A DNA stretch of 64,000 nucleotides from Spirochaetota bacterium. GTDB taxonomy: Bacteria; Spirochaetota; Spirochaetia; Treponematales; UBA12059. Under the pieces are notes generated by a model. The model made no database searches. It had not been told where the DNA came from and saw only the letters and a program-made list of their open reading frames with translations. The DNA is taken from contig JAPLSN010000031.1 in assembly GCA_026398615.1 (NCBI GenBank), positions 124,001 to 188,000 of the forward strand. Reading direction: 5' to 3'. This document shows positions 1-7,104 of the stretch, piece by piece (position 1 is the first letter of the stretch; every line of letters begins with the position of its first letter). The position numbers and the translations under genes were made by a program.

Positions 1-386
1 ACGGGAACGGACGCCGCCTGGAAGTCCGGCGGCCCCATGTCGATCCGCACGAGCTTGGCTTCCGCGTCGACGATCGAAGCGGTGACGCGCCCTCCCTTCG
101 TGAGGAGGGAGAATTCGCTCCCGGCTGAGAAGCCCCGTTCGTACAGGTACCACGAAAAGATGCGCAGGCCGTTCCCGCTCTTGGCCGCCTCGCTGCCGTC
201 CGGGTTGAAGATGCGGAGGTCGGGACCTCCGCCCCCGAGCGGTCCGAGGAGGATGCCGTCAGAACCGATGCCGCGATGCCGGTCGCAGACGGCGCGCACG
301 GCTGCAGGCGTCGGCTCGAAGGCGAAGTCCGATGGATCGATCACGATGTAATCATTGCCCAGTCCGTCATACTTGCGAAAATGCAT
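1..386 (-). CDS. dapF: Diaminopimelate epimerase, 5' part only
   Basis: DapF interconverts LL- and meso-diaminopimelate in lysine and peptidoglycan synthesis. The reverse strand from the ATG at 386 reads MHFRKYDGLGNDYIVID, the family's N-terminal signature, followed by CDRHRGIGSDGIL with the first catalytic Cys and by FNPDGSEAAKSGNGLR. The substrate-binding N and GNG residues are there, though the usual CGNG reads SGNG. The N-terminal active-site Cys of this lineage should therefore be checked: many DapF have the catalytic Cys in that CGN context. The gene leaves the window at its left edge, so about 128 residues are visible. An AAGGA box (394-398) lies 7 nt upstream of the start. Confidence 0.93.
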   Translation of the reverse strand, partial: MHFRKYDGLGNDYIVIDPSDFAFEPTPAAVRAVCDRHRGIGSDGILLGPLGGGGPDLRIFNPDGSEAAKSGNGLRIFSWYLYERGFSAGSEFSLLTKGGRVTASIVDAEAKLVRIDMGPPDFQAASVP

Positions 387-422
387 GCACGATTCCTTGC
401 GGCTCGAACGGCCGACGGGGCC

Positions 423-450
423 ATTATACCCTTGACGTGCGTACAGTCCA
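423..450 (-). promoter_or_regulatory. Candidate sigma-70 promoter of dapF
   Basis: On the minus strand a perfect TATAAT (423-428) is preceded after 16 nt by TGGACT (445-450), four of six matches to TTGACA. Initiation near 416 would give a leader of about 30 nt that contains the AAGGA ribosome site. Confidence 0.6.
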
Positions 451-640
451 GAAGGAAATCCCATGATCGCGATTCTTGCCCCGGACGGTGATCGGGATGA
501 GGTCGAGACGGCGATGCGTGCGATGAACGCCTCCACGCGGAATCGTGCCGGTACTCCCGGCGGTAATGGTGCCCCGTGACGGCCGAATGGACCTGGATGG
601 CGGGGGAAATTTCGGCTTCCCGGTGCCATCATCCGGATGA
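451..640. other. Intergenic stretch, at most a 38-codon ORF
   Basis: Between dapF and the gene at 686 the only coding sign is a plus-strand ORF, ATG 463 to stop 577-579, 38 codons, with AAGGA six nt upstream. Its predicted product (MIAILAPDGDRDEVETAMRA at its start) matches no family I know and has no operon context. It may be a chance ORF or a relic. Confidence 0.25.
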
Positions 641-670
641 ACTCCCGGGAAAACCCGGTTTTCCGGGAGT
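641..670 (-). terminator. Hairpin after the 686-1165 gene
   Basis: ACTCCCGG and CCGGGAGT form the ends of a near-symmetric inverted repeat 16 nt past the minus-strand stop at 686. There is no U-run, so this may be a GC-type terminator or simply a stable 3' hairpin. Confidence 0.45.
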
Positions 671-685
671 GCACCTGGTCTGGAA

Positions 686-1165
686 TTACTTTCGGAAGAA
701 TCCCTTTACCAACCGTTTCACCATGAGCAATAAACCGTGGCCAGCTTCCCGTTGTGCCGTTCCCAGGATCCGGTCCTTCAGATTCTGCGATCCGGTACCC
801 CGTGTGCCTGCGCCTTGAGAGCCCTCCCCGCGGGGTGCTTTTCCATCGGATTTCCCGAGCGCTTTGAAACCGTATTCGGTCTTCCAACCCGTTCCCCCAT
901 CGCGGAACTCGACGAACACCCGGCACGCGGTCTCAACGTTCAGGCCGCCGGATTCCAGTTCGAGCCCGGAATTGTCGGAATGGAAAAGGTACAGACCGAC
1001 ATTGCCTGCACCCGAAGCCGCCGAAATGCTGGAGTCGCCGCAACTGAAGTTGCAGTGCTCGAGACCATGACCGATCCGGCGGAGAACCGCGAGGATCTGT
1101 TCTTCGGATGGATTGCCGATGGTGGATCCTTCCGAGGGTTCAAGCAGGGCGTCGTTTGTGGACAT
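686..1165 (-). CDS. Hypothetical protein of 159 residues
   Basis: I do not recognise a family. The start at 1165 (MSTNDALL) is preferred over an upstream ATG at 1225 because AGGAGG lies directly upstream of it. The first 75 residues look globular: a helix (EEQILAVLRRIGHGL), then a Cys-containing strand region (EHCNFSCG). A middle part has alternating strands (GNVGLYLFHSDNSGLELE, then VFVEFRDGG). From about residue 105 the chain is low-complexity, rich in Gly, Ser and Thr, and ends in a basic amphipathic stretch (LLLMVKRLVKGFFRK) that could touch a membrane. There is no signal peptide. It is transcribed alone between dapF and the porin-type operon. Confidence 0.6.
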   Translation of the reverse strand: MSTNDALLEPSEGSTIGNPSEEQILAVLRRIGHGLEHCNFSCGDSSISAASGAGNVGLYLFHSDNSGLELESGGLNVETACRVFVEFRDGGTGWKTEYGFKALGKSDGKAPRGEGSQGAGTRGTGSQNLKDRILGTAQREAGHGLLLMVKRLVKGFFRK

Positions 1166-1294
1166 GAATTCCTCCTGGCTCCGTGTATGAAAGCATAGTG
1201 TAGACCTGTAATGGCAGGAGCGCAAATTGATTGCAGCCGAGAATAACGGGAACCGTCATGCGGGCGGCTTTCGGGCGCCGGGTCGTGGGCTTTT

Positions 1295-1325
1295 CGAGCC
1301 CGCCGCGTCGTCCGCGGCGGGCTCG
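1295..1325 (-). terminator. 13-bp stem hairpin after the beta-barrel gene
   Basis: CGAGCCCGCCGCG (1295-1307) is exactly complementary to 1313-1325 with a 5-nt loop, 9 nt beyond the stop of the minus-strand gene at 1334. It is very stable but lacks a U-run in that direction (AAAA follows), so it is a GC-type terminator or a 3'-end protecting hairpin. Confidence 0.5.
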
Positions 1326-1333
1326 TCATCATT

Positions 1334-2755
1334 TCAATATTTTATTTCGAGCGAAAGCTGGACCGAGTCGCTGTCGTCGAACTGGCCGAAGAGGCTGTCT
1401 TCGTCCCCGGCGTAGAGCCTGCCGGAAAGGGCCAGCGTGGCGATGTCGCGCCAGGTCCAGGCGACCTGGGGTCGTAGGGCGTACGACGCGCTCTCGAACT
1501 CCCAGATGCCCGTCATGGAGACCGCCAGGGTTTCGTTCAGCAGCTTTCCCTCCGCGCGGGCGATGAGCATCGTGGAGGAGTAGTGCTCCGCGTAATCCAC
1601 GTCGCCGGCCGTGTCGGCTTCCGCGGGCATGAGGACGTACTCGCCCTTGCCCTGGACGTTCACGTTGAGGACGCCCAGGGGAAGGTCGCGGTCGAAGCCG
1701 AGCACCCAGCCGGCCGTGCCGTTCTTGACCACGGGGTCGTCGCCGGCCAGGTCCTTGGTCAGGCGGACGGCTCCTTCGGCGCGCAGGTTGAAGCCTGCGA
1801 GCACGGCCGCGGCTTCTGCGCCGGCCATGTACGCCCGTTCGTAGCTGATTTCCGCGTGCGGGTCGGAGGCGGCGCTGATGCCCGTCACGTCCACGAGCTG
1901 GACGATGGGGTCGCGGAGGTAGCCTGCGAAGCCCATGAAGCCCCAGTCCACGGGTCCGGTCGTCGTCGTGAAGCGCAGGCCGCCCTGGCCATACTCGAGG
2001 GCCCGCGTGTCGACCTTGCGTTCCAGGTTGGACTGGCGTGCCGTGGCTTCTTTTTCGGTGAGGAGTCCGGCGATGGTATTGTCTCCAACGGTGGGAAGTA
2101 TCGCTGTGTAGTACGCTGTCGACCATGCCGTCATCGCGGCGCTGAGCGCGGCCTGGTTCTGCCTCGCCTCCCAGGGGGCCCAGGCGCCGGAGGTGGCGTA
2201 CTCGTCGGGGGTGAAGAAGGGCAGGTACGCGAGCTCGAGTTTGCCCATGCCGCCGATCGTCACGTTGGCCTTGAGCATGAGCTCGGGGATGCGCTGGCTT
2301 CGGTCCTCGCGGTCGATGAACCAGCGCAGGTCCGACGCGTTGAGGACGTCCACGGCGTGCGCCGAATCGCCCTTTCCCCATTCCTGCGAGATCCAGCCGG
2401 CCTGCAGGTCGAGGGCGCCGAGGTAGAGGCGGGCGTACGCCTCGTCGAACCTCGCCCCGATGTCGTCCGGGAACGGTTCCGGTTCCATGGTGATGCCGGC
2501 CGCGAGTTCCACGAGTTCGCCCTTCCACGCGAGGTCGACTTCCATTTCAGTCCGCGCGAACCATTCGGAATCGCCTGAGCTGTCCGGGGATGCGAAGTAC
2601 TGCGCGATGCCGGTCACGCTGCCGGAGACTTCGACCGCGGCGGCGGTGTCGCTGGAGGATTCCGCCGTGTAGAAGGAATCGTCGGCCGCCGCGGGGAGCG
2701 GGGCGAGCAGCGCGGCGTACGCGGCGAGCGCCAGCGTCCTGAGGATCGTCTTCAT
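1334..2755 (-). CDS. Outer-membrane beta-barrel protein
   Basis: A 473-residue exported protein. The signal peptide is residues 1-24 (MKTILRTLALAAYAALLAPL, cut after AAA). The rest alternates short amphipathic strands with Asp/Ser/Gly turns and ends in LSLEIKY, a C-terminal aromatic residue typical of BAM-inserted barrels. The pattern resembles the DUF1302-like or alginate-export-like porins that accompany MMPL exporters and LolA-like proteins; I infer this from architecture and neighbours, not from a specific motif. It is last in the operon TetR, RND exporter, LolA-like protein, barrel, 15 nt after the LolA-like stop, with AAGGAG upstream. The likely role is the outer-membrane end of an envelope transport route. 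The substrate is unknown. Confidence 0.75.
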   Translation of the reverse strand: MKTILRTLALAAYAALLAPLPAAADDSFYTAESSSDTAAAVEVSGSVTGIAQYFASPDSSGDSEWFARTEMEVDLAWKGELVELAAGITMEPEPFPDDIGARFDEAYARLYLGALDLQAGWISQEWGKGDSAHAVDVLNASDLRWFIDREDRSQRIPELMLKANVTIGGMGKLELAYLPFFTPDEYATSGAWAPWEARQNQAALSAAMTAWSTAYYTAILPTVGDNTIAGLLTEKEATARQSNLERKVDTRALEYGQGGLRFTTTTGPVDWGFMGFAGYLRDPIVQLVDVTGISAASDPHAEISYERAYMAGAEAAAVLAGFNLRAEGAVRLTKDLAGDDPVVKNGTAGWVLGFDRDLPLGVLNVNVQGKGEYVLMPAEADTAGDVDYAEHYSSTMLIARAEGKLLNETLAVSMTGIWEFESASYALRPQVAWTWRDIATLALSGRLYAGDEDSLFGQFDDSDSVQLSLEIKY

Positions 2756-2770
2756 CGTTCTCTCCTTGCG

Positions 2771-3568
2771 TCAGTCGATGCGGCCGGTTTCGAGGAAGCG
2801 GGTCGTGAAACGGGCCGCGTCCACGGGTTTGTCGTATTCGATGTTCTGCTGGACCAGGTTGGTGGCCCTGCCGTTTTCGTCGTTCTTCATCGTGACGCTC
2901 ATGGGCGTCCAGTACGCGCCGACTTTCCTGAGTTCGAGGATCGTGAGGGTTTTCGACGCCGGCGCGGCAGCGTTCCTGTACATGTCGATGCGCAGCGCCA
3001 TGAGGACCTCGGGGTCCTTGATGATCCAGGTGACGATCTTCGCGTACTGCGAGGTCTTCGGGTCCTTCGGCGTCACCTCGATGACGTGGCAGTCGTAGCC
3101 CTTCACGGTTTCGCTCCCGACATAGCGGTAGTCGTAGCCGTCGAGCTTGCGCACCGCCATGTCGTCGTAGCTGAACTCCGTCCCCATGAAGCTGCCGCCG
3201 CCTTCCGACGCGGCGATGCGGCGGATCTTCTTGAGGGCCGGCAGCCAGATCCACTTGTCCGCGTCGCGGCCCGCGTTCTCCTTGGAGAGGAAGCGGCTGT
3301 TCTTGACGGACGCTGGCGAGTGGAAGACGATGACGCTCGACGAAAGGCCGGCCGGGTCCTCGGACGTCCATTCCTCGACGATGCGTTCGCTAACGCCGCC
3401 CTTTTCGTCGACGAGCTCCATCTTGACGAGGGCATGCGTGGTCTTCGGCGTGGCCTTGGCGTCGGCCGCCTTCATGATCGCGTACGCGTCGCGGGCGGGT
3501 TCGCCCTGGGCGAAGGCGCCGAGCGCGCAGCAGAAGGCCAGCGCGGCGGCCAGGATGGTTTTTCTCAT
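2771..3568 (-). CDS. Outer membrane lipoprotein-sorting (LolA-like) protein
   Basis: A 265-residue periplasmic protein. The signal peptide MRKTILAAALAFCCALGAFA is followed by a beta-rich fold of the LolA-like/outer-membrane lipoprotein-sorting family (PF17131 type). Family signatures include KWIWLPALKKIRRI, SFMGTEFSYDDM and the tail region with WTPMSVTMKN. Relatives sit directly beside MMPL/RND exporters (COG1033) and are thought to pass a lipid-like substrate or lipoprotein across the periplasm; the exact cargo is not established. The start at 3568 has AAGGAG eight nt upstream. The gene lies 20 nt after the exporter stop and 15 nt before the barrel gene. Confidence 0.88.
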   Translation of the reverse strand: MRKTILAAALAFCCALGAFAQGEPARDAYAIMKAADAKATPKTTHALVKMELVDEKGGVSERIVEEWTSEDPAGLSSSVIVFHSPASVKNSRFLSKENAGRDADKWIWLPALKKIRRIAASEGGGSFMGTEFSYDDMAVRKLDGYDYRYVGSETVKGYDCHVIEVTPKDPKTSQYAKIVTWIIKDPEVLMALRIDMYRNAAAPASKTLTILELRKVGAYWTPMSVTMKNDENGRATNLVQQNIEYDKPVDAARFTTRFLETGRID

Positions 3569-3588
3569 GTTCGGACTCCTTCTTTCAT

Positions 3589-6201
3589 TCAGATCGCCGC
3601 GGCATCGGCCCGCTCGGGGCGGGCGATGAATTTCGGCTTGAACATGTTGAGCAATACGGGGAGCAGGGTCATGGCAGCCAGCGACGAGGTGAACATCGTG
3701 AGGGCCACGAGGAAGCCCATGAACACCACCGGGTTGAACTGCGAGAACATGAGGACGAGGAAGCCGGCCGCCACCGACACCGCGTTGAAGATGATGGCCT
3801 TGCCGGTGGAGCGCAGGGCGGCCCGGGTCGCCGCGTCGCGGTTCACGAGGGCCAGGTAGTTGCGCCGGTAGCTGGCCATGAAGTGGATCGAATAGTCGAT
3901 GCCGATGCCGATGGCCAGGCTCCCGACCATGGCGGTGGAGATATCCAGCCTGATCCTCGCCAGGCCCATGACGCCGAAGTTGATGAGCACAGTCACAGCG
4001 AGCGGGATCGAGCCGATGAGGCCGGCGACTGCCGAACGGTAGCTCACCGCGAGGGTGGCCATCACGAGGATGATGGAGACGATCATGCTCCAGACGGCGG
4101 AACTGACGATCATCTCGGTAAGGGCGGCCTGGCCGAGGGCCGCGCCGGAAAGCTCGACCGTGTAGCCTTCGGGAAACCAGTCCTTCACCCAACGCTCGAT
4201 GTCGGGGGTGAGGCGCCGGATGAAGCTGGCGCCGCTTTCGTCCAGTTGGACGGTCATCTTGGCGACCATGGGTTCGAGGGACTCGTCCGCCCACTCGTCG
4301 AGCCCGCCGGAGTAGAGGAGCAGGTACTGCGACACGAGGTCCTTGAGTTCGGTTTCGCTCGCCAGTCCGTACTTGGCGGGGTCGGTCGGTATTTCGAAAT
4401 AATCGGCTCCCCGGTAGTTGACGAGGCGCGCGAGGCTCGCCACGAGTTCGGCCGCGCTCATGTCCGTGCGTCCGCCGCGGTAGTACGCGGCAAGCAGCGC
4501 TTCGGTCGCCCGGGCCTGGCCGGCGGACAGGGGTGGCGCTCCTTCGTCGGTGTCAGCCGGAGCCACCGCCGCGGATGCCGCGGCAGGTTCGGGCTCCTCG
4601 ACCCAGAAGGACCCCGGGTCGGCAGGGGCGGCGGCGGGCGGGGCTGGGTTGAAATCGCCCGGGGTGTCCGCGTGGAGCACCTGGTTGATGCGCTTGATGA
4701 AATCCGAGTACGAGAGGACCTTGGCCACCTGGGGATGCGCATCGGTGATGTGGCGCTTGAGGCCGTCCATCGCCGCGAGGATCCTCGGGTCGTTGAGGTC
4801 GCCCTTTTTTTGTCCGCGGACCACGATGTCGAAGAAGATCGTGCCGGCGAAATTCTTGCGGATGAAGTTGTCGGACACGCGGATCTCCGTATCCTCCCTG
4901 AAGTACTCGACCATGTTGTTGTCGACGACGAGCTTCGTCGTGAAAAAAGCCGCGGCGGCGGAAAGGGAGGCGAACAGCAGGAGCACGGGCACCTTGTGGA
5001 TCGTAGCGGCGGACGAGAGGCGGTCGACGAGGTAGCCGATGACCGGGCCCTGCCGCCCGGCGTCCGGCGCGGCCTTGAGGGCGCGGTGCCTGAGCAGCAG
5101 CGCCGCGGGGATGAAGACCATCGCCACGACGAGGGCCATCACCACGCCGATGGCCGTGAAGATGCCGAAGTTGCGCATGGGGACGACGGAGCTCACCGCG
5201 ATGGAGCCGAAGCCGATGATGGTCGTGAAGCCCGCCAGGAAGACCGGCAAGCCCACGACGCGCAGCGTCTTCGCCACGATCGCGCGGTGCGCCGCCTCGT
5301 CGAGCCCGCCCCCGCCCCCGGCCCCGGCGATCTCGTCGTAGTAGTGGCTGATGATGTGGATGCCGTAGGCGCTGCCCACGGCGATCATGACGACGGGGAT
5401 GATGGTTCCGAGGATGGACAGGGGGAAGCCCAGGAAGGCCATGAGCCCGATCGTCCACGCGGTGGAGATGAGCACGGTCATGATGGGCAGGATGACGCCG
5501 CCGAGTCGCCTGAACGAGAGGAAGAGGACGATCAGGACGGTGAGCGTCACGAAGGGTATGAGGATCGACAAGTCCTTCCTCATGTTCTTGTTGACGAGGA
5601 TGGTGACCGACGGGATGCCCGCGATGTAGTACCTGAAACCCTTTGCGGGATTCTTCGCCAGGATCTCCGTCACCGCGTTGTAGACGGCTTCCTTGCGCAC
5701 GGCGTCCACGCCGAGGTCCACTTCCAGCGCGATCTGCGTGCTCCGGAAGTCCTTCGACACGAGGAGCCGGTCGTACAGGTCCCAGGACTTGAGCTTTTCG
5801 GTGAGCCTCCGCACGCTCTCGGGCGACCCGTCGAAATCCTTGACAAGGGGCTCCACCACGATGCCGTCCGCCGTACCGTCCACGTAGTCGACGTTTTCCA
5901 GCGACTGGACCTTGAGGACGTCGGGCACCTTTTCGAAAGCCCCGGTCAGGCGGAAGACGAGCTCCATGCCCTCCTTCGAGAGGATGGTGTCGCGCTCGGA
6001 GCGGACGTCCACGACCAGCGGCATGCTGGAGCCGAACAGTTCCGTGGTCCGCTCGATGGCCAGGCGCGGCGCGGAGTTTTCCGGCAGGAAATTGAAGACA
6101 TCGTTGTCCATCCGGATCCGCGGTATCTGGATGATCGACAGGATCGTGATCAGGGCGATGACGAGGAGAACCCATACGGGGTGCTTGAGCAGGGTGTTCA
6201 T
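3589..6201 (-). CDS. MMPL/RND-superfamily exporter (COG1033 type)
   Basis: An 870-residue inner-membrane transporter with two repeats of one TM helix, a large periplasmic loop and five TM helices. TM1 is about residues 8-26 and the second half starts near 560. The second half has the proton-relay motif GIGIDYSIHF (Asp769). The equivalent first-half motif reads GSAYGIHII (277-285), so that Asp is missing. A Pro/Ala/Glu-rich insertion splits the second periplasmic loop region (around 540-580). Two-fold RND exporters of this class move lipids or hydrophobic compounds. The ATG at 6201 overlaps the TetR stop by four bases (ATGA) with AAGGAAG upstream, so translation is probably coupled. It would supply the LolA-like protein and barrel downstream. 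Confidence 0.9.
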   Translation of the reverse strand: MNTLLKHPVWVLLVIALITILSIIQIPRIRMDNDVFNFLPENSAPRLAIERTTELFGSSMPLVVDVRSERDTILSKEGMELVFRLTGAFEKVPDVLKVQSLENVDYVDGTADGIVVEPLVKDFDGSPESVRRLTEKLKSWDLYDRLLVSKDFRSTQIALEVDLGVDAVRKEAVYNAVTEILAKNPAKGFRYYIAGIPSVTILVNKNMRKDLSILIPFVTLTVLIVLFLSFRRLGGVILPIMTVLISTAWTIGLMAFLGFPLSILGTIIPVVMIAVGSAYGIHIISHYYDEIAGAGGGGGLDEAAHRAIVAKTLRVVGLPVFLAGFTTIIGFGSIAVSSVVPMRNFGIFTAIGVVMALVVAMVFIPAALLLRHRALKAAPDAGRQGPVIGYLVDRLSSAATIHKVPVLLLFASLSAAAAFFTTKLVVDNNMVEYFREDTEIRVSDNFIRKNFAGTIFFDIVVRGQKKGDLNDPRILAAMDGLKRHITDAHPQVAKVLSYSDFIKRINQVLHADTPGDFNPAPPAAAPADPGSFWVEEPEPAAASAAVAPADTDEGAPPLSAGQARATEALLAAYYRGGRTDMSAAELVASLARLVNYRGADYFEIPTDPAKYGLASETELKDLVSQYLLLYSGGLDEWADESLEPMVAKMTVQLDESGASFIRRLTPDIERWVKDWFPEGYTVELSGAALGQAALTEMIVSSAVWSMIVSIILVMATLAVSYRSAVAGLIGSIPLAVTVLINFGVMGLARIRLDISTAMVGSLAIGIGIDYSIHFMASYRRNYLALVNRDAATRAALRSTGKAIIFNAVSVAAGFLVLMFSQFNPVVFMGFLVALTMFTSSLAAMTLLPVLLNMFKPKFIARPERADAAAI

Positions 6202-6824
6202 GGTTCCACTTCCTTGAGGCCGGTTTCGATGGAATCGGAGAGGCGGCCCCTGCCTTCCGCGGTGAGCAATCCCTCCAGGACGGTCTGGAGGCTGTCCCTG
6301 AAGATGCGCTGCCTGGTCAGGGTGCGGGCCGGGTCGTCCTCCCAAGATGCCATGCCCGCCAGGATGTTCAGGAACACGAACGCGATGTTCATGGTGGGCA
6401 GGTCGGTCCGCATGAGGGCGGCCGCCTTGGCTTCTTCCACGAGCCTGGAGATGATGTCGAAGCTCGCCGCCTGGAGGTAGGCCATGGTGCTCGTCCCGAA
6501 GGCCGCATTGCGGCGCTTGAGGTCCAGGAAGAAGGGGCTTTCCTTGCCGCCGACTTTCCGCATGGCCAGGCTCAGGGTGGTTTCGAGCCGTTTCATGAGG
6601 TCGAGCGACGCGTCCGCGGCCACCTTGGCCACCTCCTCGACGTTCTGCCGCACATAGGCGGCCACCGTGAGGTCAAAGAGGGTTTCCTTGTCCTTGAAGT
6701 GGTTATAGATCGTTTTCTTGCTGATTCCCATGTCGGCGGCGATCTCTTCCACTCTCGTCTTGGCAAACCCGAAGCGCAGGAAATGCGCCATCGCCTGTTC
6801 CATAATGCGTTCCGACATTTCCAT
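6198..6824 (-). CDS. TetR/AcrR-family transcriptional regulator
   Basis: A 208-residue repressor-type regulator. The N-terminal helix-turn-helix is clear: FLRFGFAKTRVEEIAADMG followed by ISKKTIYNHFKDKETLFDL. The C-terminal part is all-helical and hydrophobic, as expected for a ligand-binding and dimerisation domain. I place the start at ATG 6824 because GGAG lies eight nt upstream. A GTG at 6845 and an ATG at 6818 are in frame but less well placed. It is first in its operon and its stop overlaps the exporter start, so it likely controls its own operon, with a lipid-like or hydrophobic ligand as inducer (inference). Confidence 0.9.
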   Translation of the reverse strand: MEMSERIMEQAMAHFLRFGFAKTRVEEIAADMGISKKTIYNHFKDKETLFDLTVAAYVRQNVEEVAKVAADASLDLMKRLETTLSLAMRKVGGKESPFFLDLKRRNAAFGTSTMAYLQAASFDIISRLVEEAKAAALMRTDLPTMNIAFVFLNILAGMASWEDDPARTLTRQRIFRDSLQTVLEGLLTAEGRGRLSDSIETGLKEVEP

Positions 6825-6837
6825 TTGGTCGACTCCG

Positions 6838-6870
6838 TAGTACACGAATTATACGTCGGTGTGTATAGTA
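6838..6870 (-). promoter_or_regulatory. TetR-operon -10 inside a candidate operator
   Basis: A perfect minus-strand TATAAT (6848-6853) is enclosed by an imperfect inverted repeat: TAGTACAC (6838-6845) opposite GTGTATAGTA (6861-6870). This is a typical position for an autorepressing TetR-family operator. I found no good -35 box. The stretch 6871-7058 is AT-richer than its surroundings and has no coding signal. Confidence 0.5.
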
Positions 6871-7058
6871 GCGAGGATCGAGCTGTTCGTCCATTAGGAA
6901 ATACACGAAATACAAAAAAAAGTATAAAAGGTAAAAATAGTGATGATCGTGGCATAAAATGATGGCCGATCACGGATCAGGAATCCATCCGTGTTAGGAC
7001 ACTCCTTTTGCCGGTCTATCCAGGCTGTCCGCATCCCCGGCGTGCCACCGGGCTTTGA

Positions 7059-7087
7059 TTGACAGATTTCCCGCGGTTCCCTATCTT
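7059..7087 (+). promoter_or_regulatory. Sigma-70-type promoter of the SBP-OmpA operon
   Basis: Perfect TTGACA (7059-7064), a 17-nt spacer and TATCTT (7082-7087, four of six). Initiation near 7094 gives a leader of about 11 nt beginning at the ribosome site GGAGG (7095-7099). Confidence 0.7.
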
Positions 7088-7104
7088 GGACAACGGAGGC
7101 TGGA

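Noticed and set aside
3883-6480. Long plus-strand ORF of 865 codons
   Set aside because: It is antisense to the RND exporter; translation is His/Asp/Arg-rich with no domain, a shadow of high GC content.
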